A stretch of DNA of 32,138 nucleotides from Planococcus sp. CAU13 (GCF_000775575.1 NZ_JRGN01000170.1:1-32138); one strand, 5' to 3'. Positions 25,161 through 32,138 are shown, numbered from the stretch's first letter. Numbers and translations: made by a program. Notes: generated by a model from the letters alone, not told the origin.

Positions 25161-25188
25161 AGTATAGCATAATCTGTGACTATGATAA
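25161..25188 (-). promoter_or_regulatory. Promoter of the leftward capsule locus
   Basis: Leftward: -35 TTATCA (25183-25188), 16-bp spacer, -10 TATACT (25161-25166). It lies about 45 bp before the ATG of the co-polymerase gene, in the gap between divergent transcription units. No ops/JUMPStart-like element is seen. Confidence 0.5.
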
Positions 25189-25281
25189 CTTGAAAATCTT
25201 AAAAGATTTCTAGGCTAATAGATGGATTTATGCTATCTTTATGTTTATATAATGTTTTATTGGGAAGGGGCTTTTATTGTT

Positions 25282-26073
25282 TTGAAAAAGCTTATTTATA
25301 TTGTTAGTATCGTTTTTTGTGCCGTTGCCTTAATTTTTAGTTATGCTTCCTGGAATGTTAAGCTTTCCGCGGCCGGAAAGTCGACTACACAGACAACAGG
25401 CCACTCAACTGCTATGGAAAAAGAAAAAACTGAAGAGGCGGTTGCTGCGGATTCTGCCGAAATTGACATGGAGCTTTTGACAGAGAATATGGACACACAG
25501 GTTCAGTCCCTATTTCAAAATAGAGAACAGCAGGGCGACAAGATTCAAATGCTGATTGTCGGATCGGATTCGATGGAGTCAGGCGAGCCGGGTTACGCGG
25601 AATTGCTTACCACCGCGCTGGATGAATCTTATGCTGGATTTGTCGAAACGGAAATCATGAGTTTCGACGGCACGTCAGAAGAGTTCCTGGCGAGTGGACC
25701 GAACCTTTCAGCGGGCTATGACGTCGTATTGTTGGAGCCATTTACTCTGAAGAATAATGGCCGGGTTGAAATTGAAACGGAACATCTTCATATCCAGAAT
25801 GTGTTCGGTGAAATTCTGAGCGAAACAGACGACGCTGTTTTGGTGCTTCATCCCCCGCAGCCGATCTACGGTGCGCAGTTCTACCGGACACAGGTTACGG
25901 CTCTTGAAGAGTTTGCCGAACTTCGTAATTATGCATACATCGATCATTGGCAAGAATGGCCGTCGACAGAAGATCTGACGCTGAAGGAATATTTGACAGA
26001 AGACAGCAACCCCAATAATACTGGTGCCGAAACATGGGCAAATGCGTTGATCGCGTATTTCACCGGCAGCTAA
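25282..26073 (+). CDS. Membrane-anchored SGNH/GDSL-like protein, probably lacking catalytic His
   Basis: About 263 residues, starting at TTG 25282-25284 (reads MKKLIYIVSIVFC), 12 bases after GGAAGGGG. An upstream ATG frame exists (25222) but has no ribosome site, and a TATAAT at 25248-25253 would place the mRNA start after it. An N-terminal hydrophobic helix (about 3-20) anchors the protein outside the cell. The extracellular part looks like an SGNH hydrolase: IVGSDSMESGEPGYAELL near 92-109 holds the GDS-like Ser. At the C-terminus, where the family has D-x-x-H-P-N, this protein reads EDSNPNNTGAETWA, so His is replaced. It may be a binding protein or pseudoenzyme and not an esterase. The LCP gene follows by 13 bp, so a role in polymer modification or attachment is likely. 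Confidence 0.75.
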   Translation: MKKLIYIVSIVFCAVALIFSYASWNVKLSAAGKSTTQTTGHSTAMEKEKTEEAVAADSAEIDMELLTENMDTQVQSLFQNREQQGDKIQMLIVGSDSMESGEPGYAELLTTALDESYAGFVETEIMSFDGTSEEFLASGPNLSAGYDVVLLEPFTLKNNGRVEIETEHLHIQNVFGEILSETDDAVLVLHPPQPIYGAQFYRTQVTALEEFAELRNYAYIDHWQEWPSTEDLTLKEYLTEDSNPNNTGAETWANALIAYFTGS

Positions 26074-26086
26074 CGGAGGAAATAGT

Positions 26087-27007
26087 ATGAAAAGAAGCCA
26101 GCGCAATACGAATAAGAAGAAGAAATGGCCATGGGTTGTCGGGATATTGGGCGTCATCGTTCTTGGCATCGGTGTTTACCTGTTCAGTATTTATAACAGC
26201 TTTACAAATACGATGGACGAAATTCACGAACCGATCGACCGTCCGGTTTCGGATATGCGCGTTGACGAAGTGAAACTGAGTGACAAAGATCCGTTTTCAG
26301 TGCTGCTGCTTGGCGTCGATGAACGCGAAGGCGACCGCGGCCGTTCAGATACGATGGTGGTGCTGACGGTGAATCCGGATGAGAAGACGACGAAGATGGT
26401 GTCAATTCCGCGTGATACGTATACGGAGATTGTCGGACGCGGCACGATGGATAAGATCAACCACGCATATGCATTCGGCGGCATCGAGATGTCGATGGCG
26501 AGCGTAGAGAATTTATTGGATATTCCGATTGATTATGTGGTGCAGGTGAATATGGAAGGATTTAAAGATATTGTGGATGCGGTTGACGGTGTCACTGTGA
26601 ATAATCAATTGGCTTTCGACCAGTTTTCGACTGGCGATATCCATTTGAACGGCGACCAGGCTTTGGCTTATGTGCAGATGCGTAAACAGGATCCGCGCGG
26701 TGATTTCGGACGCCAGGATCGCCAGAAGCAAGTGATCCAAGGAATTATGCGTGAAGGTGCGTCGGTGAACAGCCTGATGAATTATGGCGATATCTTTACG
26801 GCGCTCGGGAATAATGTGCGGACGAATATGGAGTTCAGCGAGATGATGGAAGTCCAGAAGAATTACCGGGATGCGGTTGGATCGGTTGACCAGATCATTG
26901 TTGAGGATGGTTATGGGGAGACGATTAATGGTATCTGGTATTATATGATGGATGAAAATGAGCTGAGTGAGATTAAGAGCACGTTGAAAGAGCATTTGAA
27001 TATGTAA
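26087..27007 (+). CDS. LytR-CpsA-Psr (LCP) family ligase
   Basis: Membrane enzyme of the type that transfers undecaprenyl-linked glycopolymers onto peptidoglycan. The 306-residue protein has a basic N-terminus, one membrane helix (about 16-34), then the LCP domain: LLLGVDEREGDRGRSDTMVV (Asp78, Arg84, Arg86, Asp88), SIPRDTYTEI (Arg109, Asp110), MDKINHAYAFGG, and MRKQDPRGDFGRQDRQKQV. These Arg and Asp residues bind the pyrophosphate and magnesium in the family. The ATG has a clear GGAGG upstream. It could attach the polymer made by the adjacent locus, or wall teichoic acid; the position beside the capsule locus favours the first. The family also contains regulators by name only. Confidence 0.93.
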   Translation: MKRSQRNTNKKKKWPWVVGILGVIVLGIGVYLFSIYNSFTNTMDEIHEPIDRPVSDMRVDEVKLSDKDPFSVLLLGVDEREGDRGRSDTMVVLTVNPDEKTTKMVSIPRDTYTEIVGRGTMDKINHAYAFGGIEMSMASVENLLDIPIDYVVQVNMEGFKDIVDAVDGVTVNNQLAFDQFSTGDIHLNGDQALAYVQMRKQDPRGDFGRQDRQKQVIQGIMREGASVNSLMNYGDIFTALGNNVRTNMEFSEMMEVQKNYRDAVGSVDQIIVEDGYGETINGIWYYMMDENELSEIKSTLKEHLNM

Positions 27008-27016
27008 AGAAATGAG

Positions 27017-27047
27017 GAACACAGTTCAAGGGCTGTGTTCTTTTTTT
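27017..27047 (+). terminator. Terminator after the LCP gene
   Basis: An 8-bp stem (GAACACAG at 27017-27024 with CTGTGTTC at 27033-27040) followed directly by seven T. It ends the SGNH-LCP operon. Confidence 0.9.
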
Positions 27048-27059
27048 AATCGATATTAC

Positions 27060-27168
27060 GCAAAACAGCCCCGCTTTCCTCGGGCTCGCGTCCAAGCCTC
27101 CTCACTCACTTCGTTCACTGCGGGGTCTCGGCCGACTCGCTTTATCCTAGGAGTCGGGGCTGTTTTGC
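27060..27168. repeat. Palindromic intergenic repeat, about 109 bp
   Basis: Perfect 14-bp arms (27060-27073 and 27155-27168, GCAAAACAGCCCCG type) enclose a GC-rich centre with further partial symmetry: CCTCGGG, TCACTTCGTTCACTG, GGGGTCTCGGCCGACTC and CCTAGGAGTC. The centre resembles the roughly 100-bp palindromic elements that recur between genes in many Bacillaceae and Planococcaceae, as far as I recall; this was not searched. GC is far above the surrounding DNA. No coding capacity is evident. Confidence 0.65.
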
Positions 27169-27684
27169 TCCATATCTTAGAGATGGCATTAATATATAAA
27201 GTGTTGAGTGATGCAGGTATGAATCTGCTTCGCTCTTTTTTGTTGGGGATGGTGGTAGTAAACGGATATTGGGCAGAGACACAATTGTTCTTCAAATTTT
27301 GGCTTGCGCTGGAAACACAGCAGATATACTTCCAGCCAGGCGAACCAACCCTCTAGCTGAGTTGATTGGGCGGCCGTCCGAGCGCCGCCCACTGTGCAGT
27401 CCGTCAGCAGCGGACTGCTTTCCAATAGAATGCACATTTCTTTTAGGCGGATGAATATTAAATTTATAATATAATATTTTAATTTTCAGAATACTTTGTG
27501 AGTGTTTTATTAATATAGTAGCGAGAGATTAATCGTATACCAATATCGGCGCTAGTTTGTTTGGCAAAACAAATTTAGTTCGAAAAAGCGCCAATTTACC
27601 GCTCTTTTAATCAAATAGATAACAATAAAATAACTATTTGGTATTTTGAAATATAAACGTAATGTTTATGCAATAGAAATAACC
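27169..27684. other. Gene-less stretch with strong hairpins
   Basis: No convincing gene; an open frame at 27183-27356 has no ribosome site and no recognisable domain. Two hairpins are visible: GGGCGGC/GCCGCCC (27368-27374 with 27384-27390) and GCAGTCCG/CGGACTGC (27396-27403 with 27411-27418). From about 27450 the DNA becomes AT-rich, leading into the promoter of the hydrolase gene. Confidence 0.5.
27410..27447 (+). repeat. Dispersed repeat R, copy 1
   Basis: About 38 bp (GCGGACTGCTTTCC, then four variable bases, then GAATGCAC-x-TTTCTTT) that occurs again in the same orientation at 30529-30566 with most bases identical. The left part overlaps the second arm of a hairpin here. Confidence 0.65.
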
Positions 27685-27713
27685 TTGTTTCTCCCCTCTC
27701 GGGACTCTATAGT
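27685..27713 (+). promoter_or_regulatory. Sigma-A promoter of the NlpC/P60 gene
   Basis: -35 TTGTTT (27685-27690), exact 17-bp spacer, -10 TATAGT (27708-27713). The predicted leader is about 55 nt before the ATG. Confidence 0.65.
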
Positions 27714-27774
27714 AATAACATAACAACTGACCGATAGAGAATAGACATGGACATTACATTACGATTGGGGAAAA

Positions 27775-28509
27775 ATGATGAGAAAATTAGTTTTCGCTTT
27801 ATTCGCTAGCACGATGATGTTTTCAGGAACTATTTCAGCCGCAGGAGCAGAAGCACCATCAACAATCAGCTCTCCTTCCAGCGAATCCGTTCAGCAGGTA
27901 TCCGGTTCAAAAGCTACGGCTCTTTCCGGAACTTATACAACTAAACACAACTCGAATATCCGCCTGGATGCAGGCACAAAGCATAAAGTCGTTTTCGTCG
28001 CCAAAAAAGGGACGAAGCTGACTGCAACACACCAGAAAAAAGTGGGCAGCGAGACATGGTATAAAGTTTCTGCAAGCGGCAAATCCGGATGGGTGCTCAG
28101 CACACTGGTGTCAAAAGCGACTACTAAAGTTTCTGCAACAGCCGTAAACGCTCCTTCAAAAGGTGCAGCCATCGTCGCAACTGCAATGGCATTGCGCGGA
28201 ACACCTTATGTTTTCGGCGGCACGACCAAAGCCGGCTTTGACTGCAGCGGATTCACGCAATACGCTTTCAAACAAAACGGCGTCAACCTTACACGTTCGA
28301 CGTTGACTCAATTTGCTGAAACAAGAGCGGTTACGACTCCGCAGGTCGGCGATCTTGTGTTCTTCGCAAACACATACCGCGCAGGCATCTCGCACGTCGG
28401 AATCTATATCGGCAATAACCAGTTCGTACATGCCGGCGGATCGAAAGCGGAAGTGCGCAGCATGAATGATTCTTATTTCGGACCTAAATTCCACAGCTAC
28501 AGACGTTAA
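27775..28509 (+). CDS. Secreted SH3-NlpC/P60 peptidoglycan hydrolase
   Basis: Cell-wall endopeptidase of the cysteine peptidase C40 group, probably cutting D-Glu-diaminoacid bonds in stem peptides. The 244-residue protein has a signal peptide (about 1-25, MRKLVFALFASTMMF core, cleavage near AGA-EA), a bacterial SH3 wall-binding domain at about 50-112 (SNIRLDAGTKHKVV, GSETWYKVSASGKSGWV), a short linker, and a C-terminal NlpC/P60 domain. The catalytic Cys157 is in FDCSGFTQYAF, with His207 in GISHVGIYIG and His219 in QFVHAGG. GGGGAAAA precedes two adjacent ATGs; either may be used. It is a single gene with its own promoter and terminator. Its Ala/Thr/Ser-rich codon pattern and higher GC match the chromosomal flank, not the cassette. 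Confidence 0.93.
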   Translation: MMRKLVFALFASTMMFSGTISAAGAEAPSTISSPSSESVQQVSGSKATALSGTYTTKHNSNIRLDAGTKHKVVFVAKKGTKLTATHQKKVGSETWYKVSASGKSGWVLSTLVSKATTKVSATAVNAPSKGAAIVATAMALRGTPYVFGGTTKAGFDCSGFTQYAFKQNGVNLTRSTLTQFAETRAVTTPQVGDLVFFANTYRAGISHVGIYIGNNQFVHAGGSKAEVRSMNDSYFGPKFHSYRR

Positions 28510-28518
28510 TGCATGAAG

Positions 28519-28553
28519 AAACGGCCACCCAATTGAATGGGCGGCCGTTTTTT
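28519..28553 (+). terminator. Bidirectional-looking terminator between convergent genes
   Basis: ACGGCC-A-CCC (28521-28530) pairs with GGG-C-GGCCGT (28539-28548), followed by six T on the rightward strand; the leftward side also has a short T-rich tail. It serves the NlpC/P60 gene and possibly the convergent protease gene. Confidence 0.85.
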
Positions 28554-28564
28554 AATTTCATGTT

Positions 28565-29842
28565 TTATTGATTCACGATGGAACTGATCCTGTAATCGCC
28601 GTATTCATCAATGACGACGGTGTAGGTATGGCTGTGGCTTATGGAGACGAGCTTCTTATCCGCGTTGTCCTGGAACGTGAATGTGGCGCCTGCCTGTATG
28701 GTCGCAGTGTCTTCATTGATTTTCACATTTTTAATGACTGGTTCGACTGTCTGGAAGACACGGTCGCCTTTTTTCAATTCTTCAACCAGGGAGTTGCCTT
28801 TTTCTTCCCCGTCGCTGCCCGGCAGCAGGAAGAATTCGTAAAACGCCACTTCCTCATCGTTCAGTGAATAAGGGATCAGTGTGTAATAATCCGTTATGAA
28901 TGAACGCAACAATTCTTCCGAGAAATACGCGCCTCTCAGATCCGGTGTCACCGCTTCTTCCTCTTCAGGAAGCGGGTTTTCCGCCCATTCCTGGAGCTGC
29001 GCCATGACTGTGTAGACCGGAATCGCGTAGCCGATGTCCGGATTGTCCGTCAGTACAATCGAATTGATGCCAAGGATGCGCCCGGATTCCGCGGAAATCA
29101 ATGGCCCTCCGCTGGATCCCTGCTTGATGTTTGCGGTCATTTCATATAAATCCGTGTATTCGTATTCATCACTGAAGCCTATGCCGATAGCTGTAATTTC
29201 GCCTTCAGTGGATGTGTTGACGATATTCTCCGGGCTGCCGAGGGCAAATACGGGTGTTCCGACCGGCACCACGCCGTTTTCCATTTCCATCGGTTCTTTT
29301 CCGGCGATGTCCGGGACGCGTACAAGGGCGATGTCTTCCGTTTCGGAAATGCCGATAACGCGGCCGTTGAATTCCTGGCCGTTGCTGTTTGTAACCGTTA
29401 CATACGCCGCGTCTTTTACAACGTGTGCGCTTGTCAGGATGTCGCCTTTATTGTTAAAAAGGAAACCGGAGCCCTGCTCGAGGTCGGTATAGAGCGTGTA
29501 AACATGACTCTTGGCGTTGGCGATCATCGAAGCGAGATCTTCTTCGGGTGCTTCGACAATGATGTCGTCATTGCTTTCGTCGCCGCTTGCTGCTTCCTCT
29601 TCCGCTTCGACAGGGGTTTCAGGTGCTTTTTCTATGGTGCCGGTTGGCGAGCGATCTATATATTCCCGTTCTGTAAATGATGTCTTTTCCAGATCCTGCA
29701 ATGTTGAGTCGGATTCATCTGTCTGGAGCAGCAGGAATATTCCCGTTGCTGTGGCAAGTATGACGATAACAGCAACTAATGCCTGCAGGACGCGATTGGC
29801 AGCTGCAGACTGCCGTTTTTCCGTAATCTTGCTTCTTTTCAT
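28565..29842 (-). CDS. Membrane-anchored S1C (HtrA/DegP-like) serine protease without PDZ
   Basis: About 425 residues. An N-terminal cytoplasmic basic stretch and one membrane helix (about 19-39) are followed by a Glu/Ser-rich linker and a trypsin-fold domain with the full triad: His140 in TSAHVV, Asp170 in TEDIALVRV, Ser234 in QGSSGGPL. After the protease (about residue 285 on) there is no PDZ domain; instead a 120-residue alpha+beta region starts RGAYFSEELLRSFITDYY and ends HTYTVVIDEYGDYRISSIVNQ, which looks like an NTF2-like or TcaA-type extracytoplasmic domain. The likely start is ATG 29840-29842 with AAAGAG about nine bases ahead; a GTG nine codons earlier is possible. It probably acts at the cell surface in protein quality control or signalling. 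Its link to the capsule locus is only by position. Confidence 0.88.
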   Translation of the reverse strand: MKRSKITEKRQSAAANRVLQALVAVIVILATATGIFLLLQTDESDSTLQDLEKTSFTEREYIDRSPTGTIEKAPETPVEAEEEAASGDESNDDIIVEAPEEDLASMIANAKSHVYTLYTDLEQGSGFLFNNKGDILTSAHVVKDAAYVTVTNSNGQEFNGRVIGISETEDIALVRVPDIAGKEPMEMENGVVPVGTPVFALGSPENIVNTSTEGEITAIGIGFSDEYEYTDLYEMTANIKQGSSGGPLISAESGRILGINSIVLTDNPDIGYAIPVYTVMAQLQEWAENPLPEEEEAVTPDLRGAYFSEELLRSFITDYYTLIPYSLNDEEVAFYEFFLLPGSDGEEKGNSLVEELKKGDRVFQTVEPVIKNVKINEDTATIQAGATFTFQDNADKKLVSISHSHTYTVVIDEYGDYRISSIVNQ

Positions 29843-29874
29843 TTGATCACTCTTTCTTTTCAAATTCACTGCTT

Positions 29875-29903
29875 ATTATATAGACGGAAGTGGGGCGTGT
29901 ATA
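29875..29903 (-). promoter_or_regulatory. Promoter of the S1C protease gene
   Basis: Leftward: perfect -10 TATAAT (29875-29880), exact 17-bp spacer, -35 TATACA (29898-29903, 4 of 6 consensus). It lies about 35 bp before the ATG. Confidence 0.55.
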
Positions 29904-29935
29904 GTTTCAGAAGTTTTATAGATGGCAACTCAAAA

Positions 29936-29975
29936 AACCGCCCCACCGTCTTCTTTTGGGACGGTTGGGGCGGTT
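29936..29975 (-). terminator. Terminator after the 71-aa gene
   Basis: A long stem: AACCGCCCC-ACCGTC (29936-29950) against GACGGT-T-GGGGCGGTT (29960-29975), with a small bulge. Read leftward it ends in GGTTTTTTG, a run of six T. It stands 18 bp past the stop of the small leftward gene and before the protease promoter. Confidence 0.88.
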
Positions 29976-29993
29976 CTGTTTTTGGTTACCAGT

Positions 29994-30209
29994 CTAGATT
30001 TTCACTTTTTTTTTAATATTTTGGTGTTTGAGCTGGCGCAGATCATACTCATAGATAAAATGCAGCACTGCTTTGCGCGGGATGCCCAGTTCTCTTGCTG
30101 TGACGGATGGGCCTTCATCCTGAACGATGTAATAGTCATGGATCAGTTCTTTGACGCTTCTGCTATGTTCTTTTTCCAGTTTATCTATATATTCCTGGTA
30201 AGGGTGCAT
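29994..30209 (-). CDS. Small hypothetical protein with possible helix-turn-helix
   Basis: A 71-residue, charged protein beginning MHPYQEYIDKLEKEHSR. The middle, PSVTARELGIPRKAVLHFIYE, has the shape of a helix-turn-helix (small residues, Gly in the turn, hydrophobic recognition helix), followed by a basic C-terminal tail. This suggests a DNA-binding protein, but I do not recognise a named family. The ATG at 30207-30209 is preceded by GGGATGATGGGAG, where the purine block abuts the start; a stop closes the frame upstream, so no longer form exists. A good terminator follows, which supports it as a real single-gene unit. It lies upstream of the protease gene, in the same direction. Confidence 0.6.
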   Translation of the reverse strand: MHPYQEYIDKLEKEHSRSVKELIHDYYIVQDEGPSVTARELGIPRKAVLHFIYEYDLRQLKHQNIKKKVKI

Positions 30210-30528
30210 CTCCCATCATCCCGCTTTCTGATTATTTCGTATTAGTGTTTAGGACCTTTTTCTTTTCTATATTCCTATTGTAACCCCTTAAGTGACTTTA
30301 GACTAGTCTTTTTAGCATAAAAAATAAATAAATTATTGATTTTTTTAGTTAATAATCACGAATAACCAGTTTACTGAATGTTTCATTTCTTTATTCGATA
30401 TGGAAATTGTAACTGGAATTTATGCAATGAAGGAGCAAAAAGAATGTTACACCATAGTCACCGAAAGTAACTTTAGCTGAGTTTTTAGTTACGGTTTATT
30501 ATTTTTTTGCTATTCTAGGGCGGCGAGG
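30210..30528. other. AT-rich stretch upstream of the small gene
   Basis: About 320 bp, very AT-rich, no gene-length frame. It probably holds the promoter of the 71-aa gene; no clear consensus pair stands out. Confidence 0.45.
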
Positions 30529-30566
30529 GCGGACTGCTTTCCGTTCGAATGCACTTTTCTTTCGGG
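30529..30566 (+). repeat. Dispersed repeat R, copy 2
   Basis: Same-orientation match to 27410-27447: GCGGACTGCTTTCC, four differing bases, then GAATGCAC and TTTCTTT with the intervening base changed. It lies directly before the 21-bp tandem array. Confidence 0.65.
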
Positions 30567-30589
30567 AAAAGCCGCAGAGAAAGACGACT

Positions 30590-30694
30590 CGGTAGATAAG
30601 AAGTCAAAACCGTAAGATAGTATCATAAAATCGTAAGATAGGAAGCCGAAAACGTAAGATAATCTACGCAAATCGTAAGCTAAAAAAGCAAAGT
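30590..30694. repeat. Tandem array of 21-bp units, five copies
   Basis: The core CGTAAGATA recurs at 30611, 30632 and 30653, with variants CGGTAGATA at 30590 and CGTAAGCTA at 30674, exactly 21 bp apart each time. The remainder of each unit is looser and tends to end in A-rich sequence. Because 21 is a multiple of three, one minus-strand frame (30510-30707) reads as repeated heptads of LSYDF type; that frame has no ribosome site I can support, so I treat it as a repeat and not a gene. Confidence 0.8.
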
Positions 30695-30721
30695 GGATTC
30701 TACCCACGCTCTTTCTTCAAA

Positions 30722-30753
30722 AACACAGTTCAAGTGCGGTGTTGCTCTTTTTT
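30722..30753 (+). terminator. Orphan terminator-like hairpin
   Basis: AACAC (30722-30726) pairs with GTGTT (30739-30743), followed by a T-rich run. The first 13 bases are identical to the LCP terminator region (27018-27030). No rightward gene precedes it. Confidence 0.4.
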
Positions 30754-30941
30754 GATAGAGATTCTACGTTTGCAGATTGGGAGCATGGCCCTGTGTCAGT
30801 CCCAAATTGGAAAACATTTTGGTCAGTCACATGGTCGATAACACTCAAGCCATAAATTTAAGGGCATTTGTGTCTTACGTTAGAGATTTCTCCTCCACCG
30901 AAGAAAATAAGAATCAAATAGCTTCTATATAAATAGAAAGA

Positions 30942-30969
30942 AGAGCGAAGGAACTTTCTCCTTCGCTCT
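30942..30969 (-). terminator. Terminator after the acyltransferase gene
   Basis: Perfect 11-bp stem (AGAGCGAAGGA at 30942-30952 with its complement at 30959-30969) and a 6-nt loop. Read leftward it is followed by a T-rich tail. It lies 50 bp past the acyltransferase stop. Confidence 0.8.
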
Positions 30970-31018
30970 CTCCTTTGATTATCTATCGTGCTGCAATTCA
31001 CTGTCGTTCACCGCATTC

Positions 31019-32038
31019 TTAAGGAACAATATGCTTCGCACCCGGCACTTTCTTCAGCAGCCAGATGATCAGGAACGAAATCGTGAAAATCAGTATCCAG
31101 ACAAGCGGCACTCCCACCAGCGCGTTGACTGTCGTTTCATTGATGTTGAATAATTTATTCAGATAAAATTGCACGAGCGGGTGGATGACGTAAATGCCGA
31201 GTGTCGCGAGGCTCAGCTGCGTGATGACCGGATTCGGCTTCAGGCGCGGGCCGAGCCGCTGGAAAAAGGCAAAGATGAAAATTGAGATGGCGATTTGCGT
31301 CGGGCGGTAATGCTCGTACCAGAATTCGTCGAGCTCGCCTCTCCGTTCCGTCAGACTATGCGTGCCGTAGACGGTGATGAAATAAGAGATGACCGATACC
31401 CCAAGCAGCGGCCATAAGGCTTTTTTCGGCAGCGGGTACCGGACAAAATAGGCGCCGAGCAGGAAATAGCCGATATAGGGCTGGAACAGGCCGGGATCCA
31501 TCGCCGGATCGAAGCCGAATGTTTTTGGGATGAACGGCATGAGGCCGGCAAAGATAAACCAGATGGCCAGAAAATAAAGGAACGCTTTCTGGTCCATGTG
31601 TCTGACGAGTATTTTCAGGAACGGCGCCATGATGTAGAGGCCGATGATGACGTACATGAACCAGAGGTGGTAATAGACGTCGTCGGTGAAGAACAGGATG
31701 AACATTTCGCCGACTGTGTAGGATTCACCCTGCTCGAAGATTTTATAGGCGATGTAGACGCCGCTCCAGAAGATCAGCGGAATGATGACTTTGGTGAGGC
31801 GGCGCTTGAGAAAACCGCCTATCGGGTCTTCCCGCTTGCCAGTCAGCAGTAGCGCTCCGCTCAGCATGAAAAAGACCGGCACGCACCAGCGGATGGCGGA
31901 ATCGATGGCGTTTGCAAATTGCCATTCCCATTGGTCCACATGACCGGTATTGATGATTTTTGAAACGACATGGACGCCGACGACGACGAAAATCGCGACG
32001 ACTCTGAGCCAGTCCATGTATTCATATCGCTTAGCCAT
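31019..32038 (-). CDS. Membrane acyltransferase, family 3 (OafA/WcaH-like)
   Basis: A 339-residue integral membrane protein with about ten hydrophobic helices. It begins KRYEYMDWLRVVAIFVVVGVHV, the family-3 opening in which Arg and the following His are part of the active site, then has RWCVPVFFMLSGALLL, FLKRRLTKVIIPLIFWS, HLWFMYVIIGLYIMAPFL and the late IYVIHPLVQF. Such enzymes O-acetylate or otherwise acylate extracytoplasmic glycans. The start is ATG 32036-32038 with AAAGGAG six bases ahead; an upstream in-frame start 12 codons earlier has no ribosome site. It may modify the polymer of the neighbouring locus, but there is no operon link, so peptidoglycan or teichoic acid are alternatives. 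Confidence 0.88.
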   Translation of the reverse strand: MAKRYEYMDWLRVVAIFVVVGVHVVSKIINTGHVDQWEWQFANAIDSAIRWCVPVFFMLSGALLLTGKREDPIGGFLKRRLTKVIIPLIFWSGVYIAYKIFEQGESYTVGEMFILFFTDDVYYHLWFMYVIIGLYIMAPFLKILVRHMDQKAFLYFLAIWFIFAGLMPFIPKTFGFDPAMDPGLFQPYIGYFLLGAYFVRYPLPKKALWPLLGVSVISYFITVYGTHSLTERRGELDEFWYEHYRPTQIAISIFIFAFFQRLGPRLKPNPVITQLSLATLGIYVIHPLVQFYLNKLFNINETTVNALVGVPLVWILIFTISFLIIWLLKKVPGAKHIVP

Positions 32039-32138
32039 AGGAGACTCCTTTTCGGTTTTGATCGTTAATTCCATATTCCCTTAGGTTGAGGGGGTGAAAC
32101 GCTGACATAGAAAAGCGACAGCGCCCGTTCAGCTCCGA

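Noticed and set aside
27012..27356. 114-aa rightward frame after the LCP gene
   Set aside because: It begins inside the LCP terminator, runs through the palindromic repeat, and has no recognisable domain or ribosome site.
30510..30707. 65-aa minus-strand frame with LSYDF heptads
   Set aside because: The heptads come from the 21-bp DNA repeat, there is no ribosome-binding site, and the frame also runs through dispersed repeat R. Better described as a repeat array.

Overview
The window looks like a low-to-moderate GC Gram-positive of the order Bacillales. Shine-Dalgarno sites are strong, ATG, GTG and TTG starts are mixed, and the locus carries the Firmicutes-type CpsC/CpsD/CpsB (YwqC-YwqD-YwqE) capsule-control module plus an LCP ligase. 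A Planococcaceae-like genome is my best guess from gene content and repeat style, but no rRNA or marker gene is present to prove it.

The core is one large exopolysaccharide/capsule locus read leftward from about 25.1 kb to 2.7 kb. Its promoter-proximal, higher-GC part holds the chain-length regulator, BY-kinase and PHP phosphatase (22.8-25.1 kb), the membrane UDP-GlcNAc 4,6-dehydratase (20.7-22.5 kb) and the initiating phosphoglycosyl transferase (20.1-20.7 kb). A visibly AT-rich centre follows (about 3.7-20.1 kb). It holds a CapN-like reductase, a decayed galU, UDP-glucose dehydrogenase, four glycosyltransferases, a Wzy-like polymerase, a Wzx-like flippase, a heparinase II/III-fold protein, a PaaK/CapK-like adenylating enzyme and a UDP-ManNAc dehydrogenase. 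The distal end returns to higher GC with an epimerase scrap and an intact galU. This is the usual plan of a replaceable serotype cassette between conserved flanks. The encoded enzymes predict a Wzx/Wzy-type acidic polymer: a D-FucNAc-type first sugar (CapD-CapN-CapM trio), ManNAcA and GlcA precursors, and up to five transferases including the initiating one.

Read rightward from 25.3 kb are an SGNH-like membrane protein lacking the expected catalytic His and an LCP ligase, which probably finishes or anchors the polymer. An SH3-NlpC/P60 secreted hydrolase follows. Further right and leftward-reading are a membrane S1C serine protease with an unusual C-terminal domain instead of PDZ, a 71-aa possible helix-turn-helix protein, and a family-3 membrane acyltransferase that may decorate the polymer.

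Left of the locus are a CxxC-containing hypothetical protein and a dead IS3-family element with terminal repeats and a 3-bp target duplication still readable. Two long gene-poor intervals (27.0-27.7 and 30.2-31.0 kb) carry dispersed palindromic and tandem repeats, including five units of an exact 21-bp period. I did not find tRNA, rRNA, CRISPR, a phage or a plasmid origin. The parts most worth a second look are the heparinase-fold plus adenylating-enzyme pair inside a biosynthetic operon, the galU decay and replacement history, the apparent ATT start of one glycosyltransferase, and the repeats.
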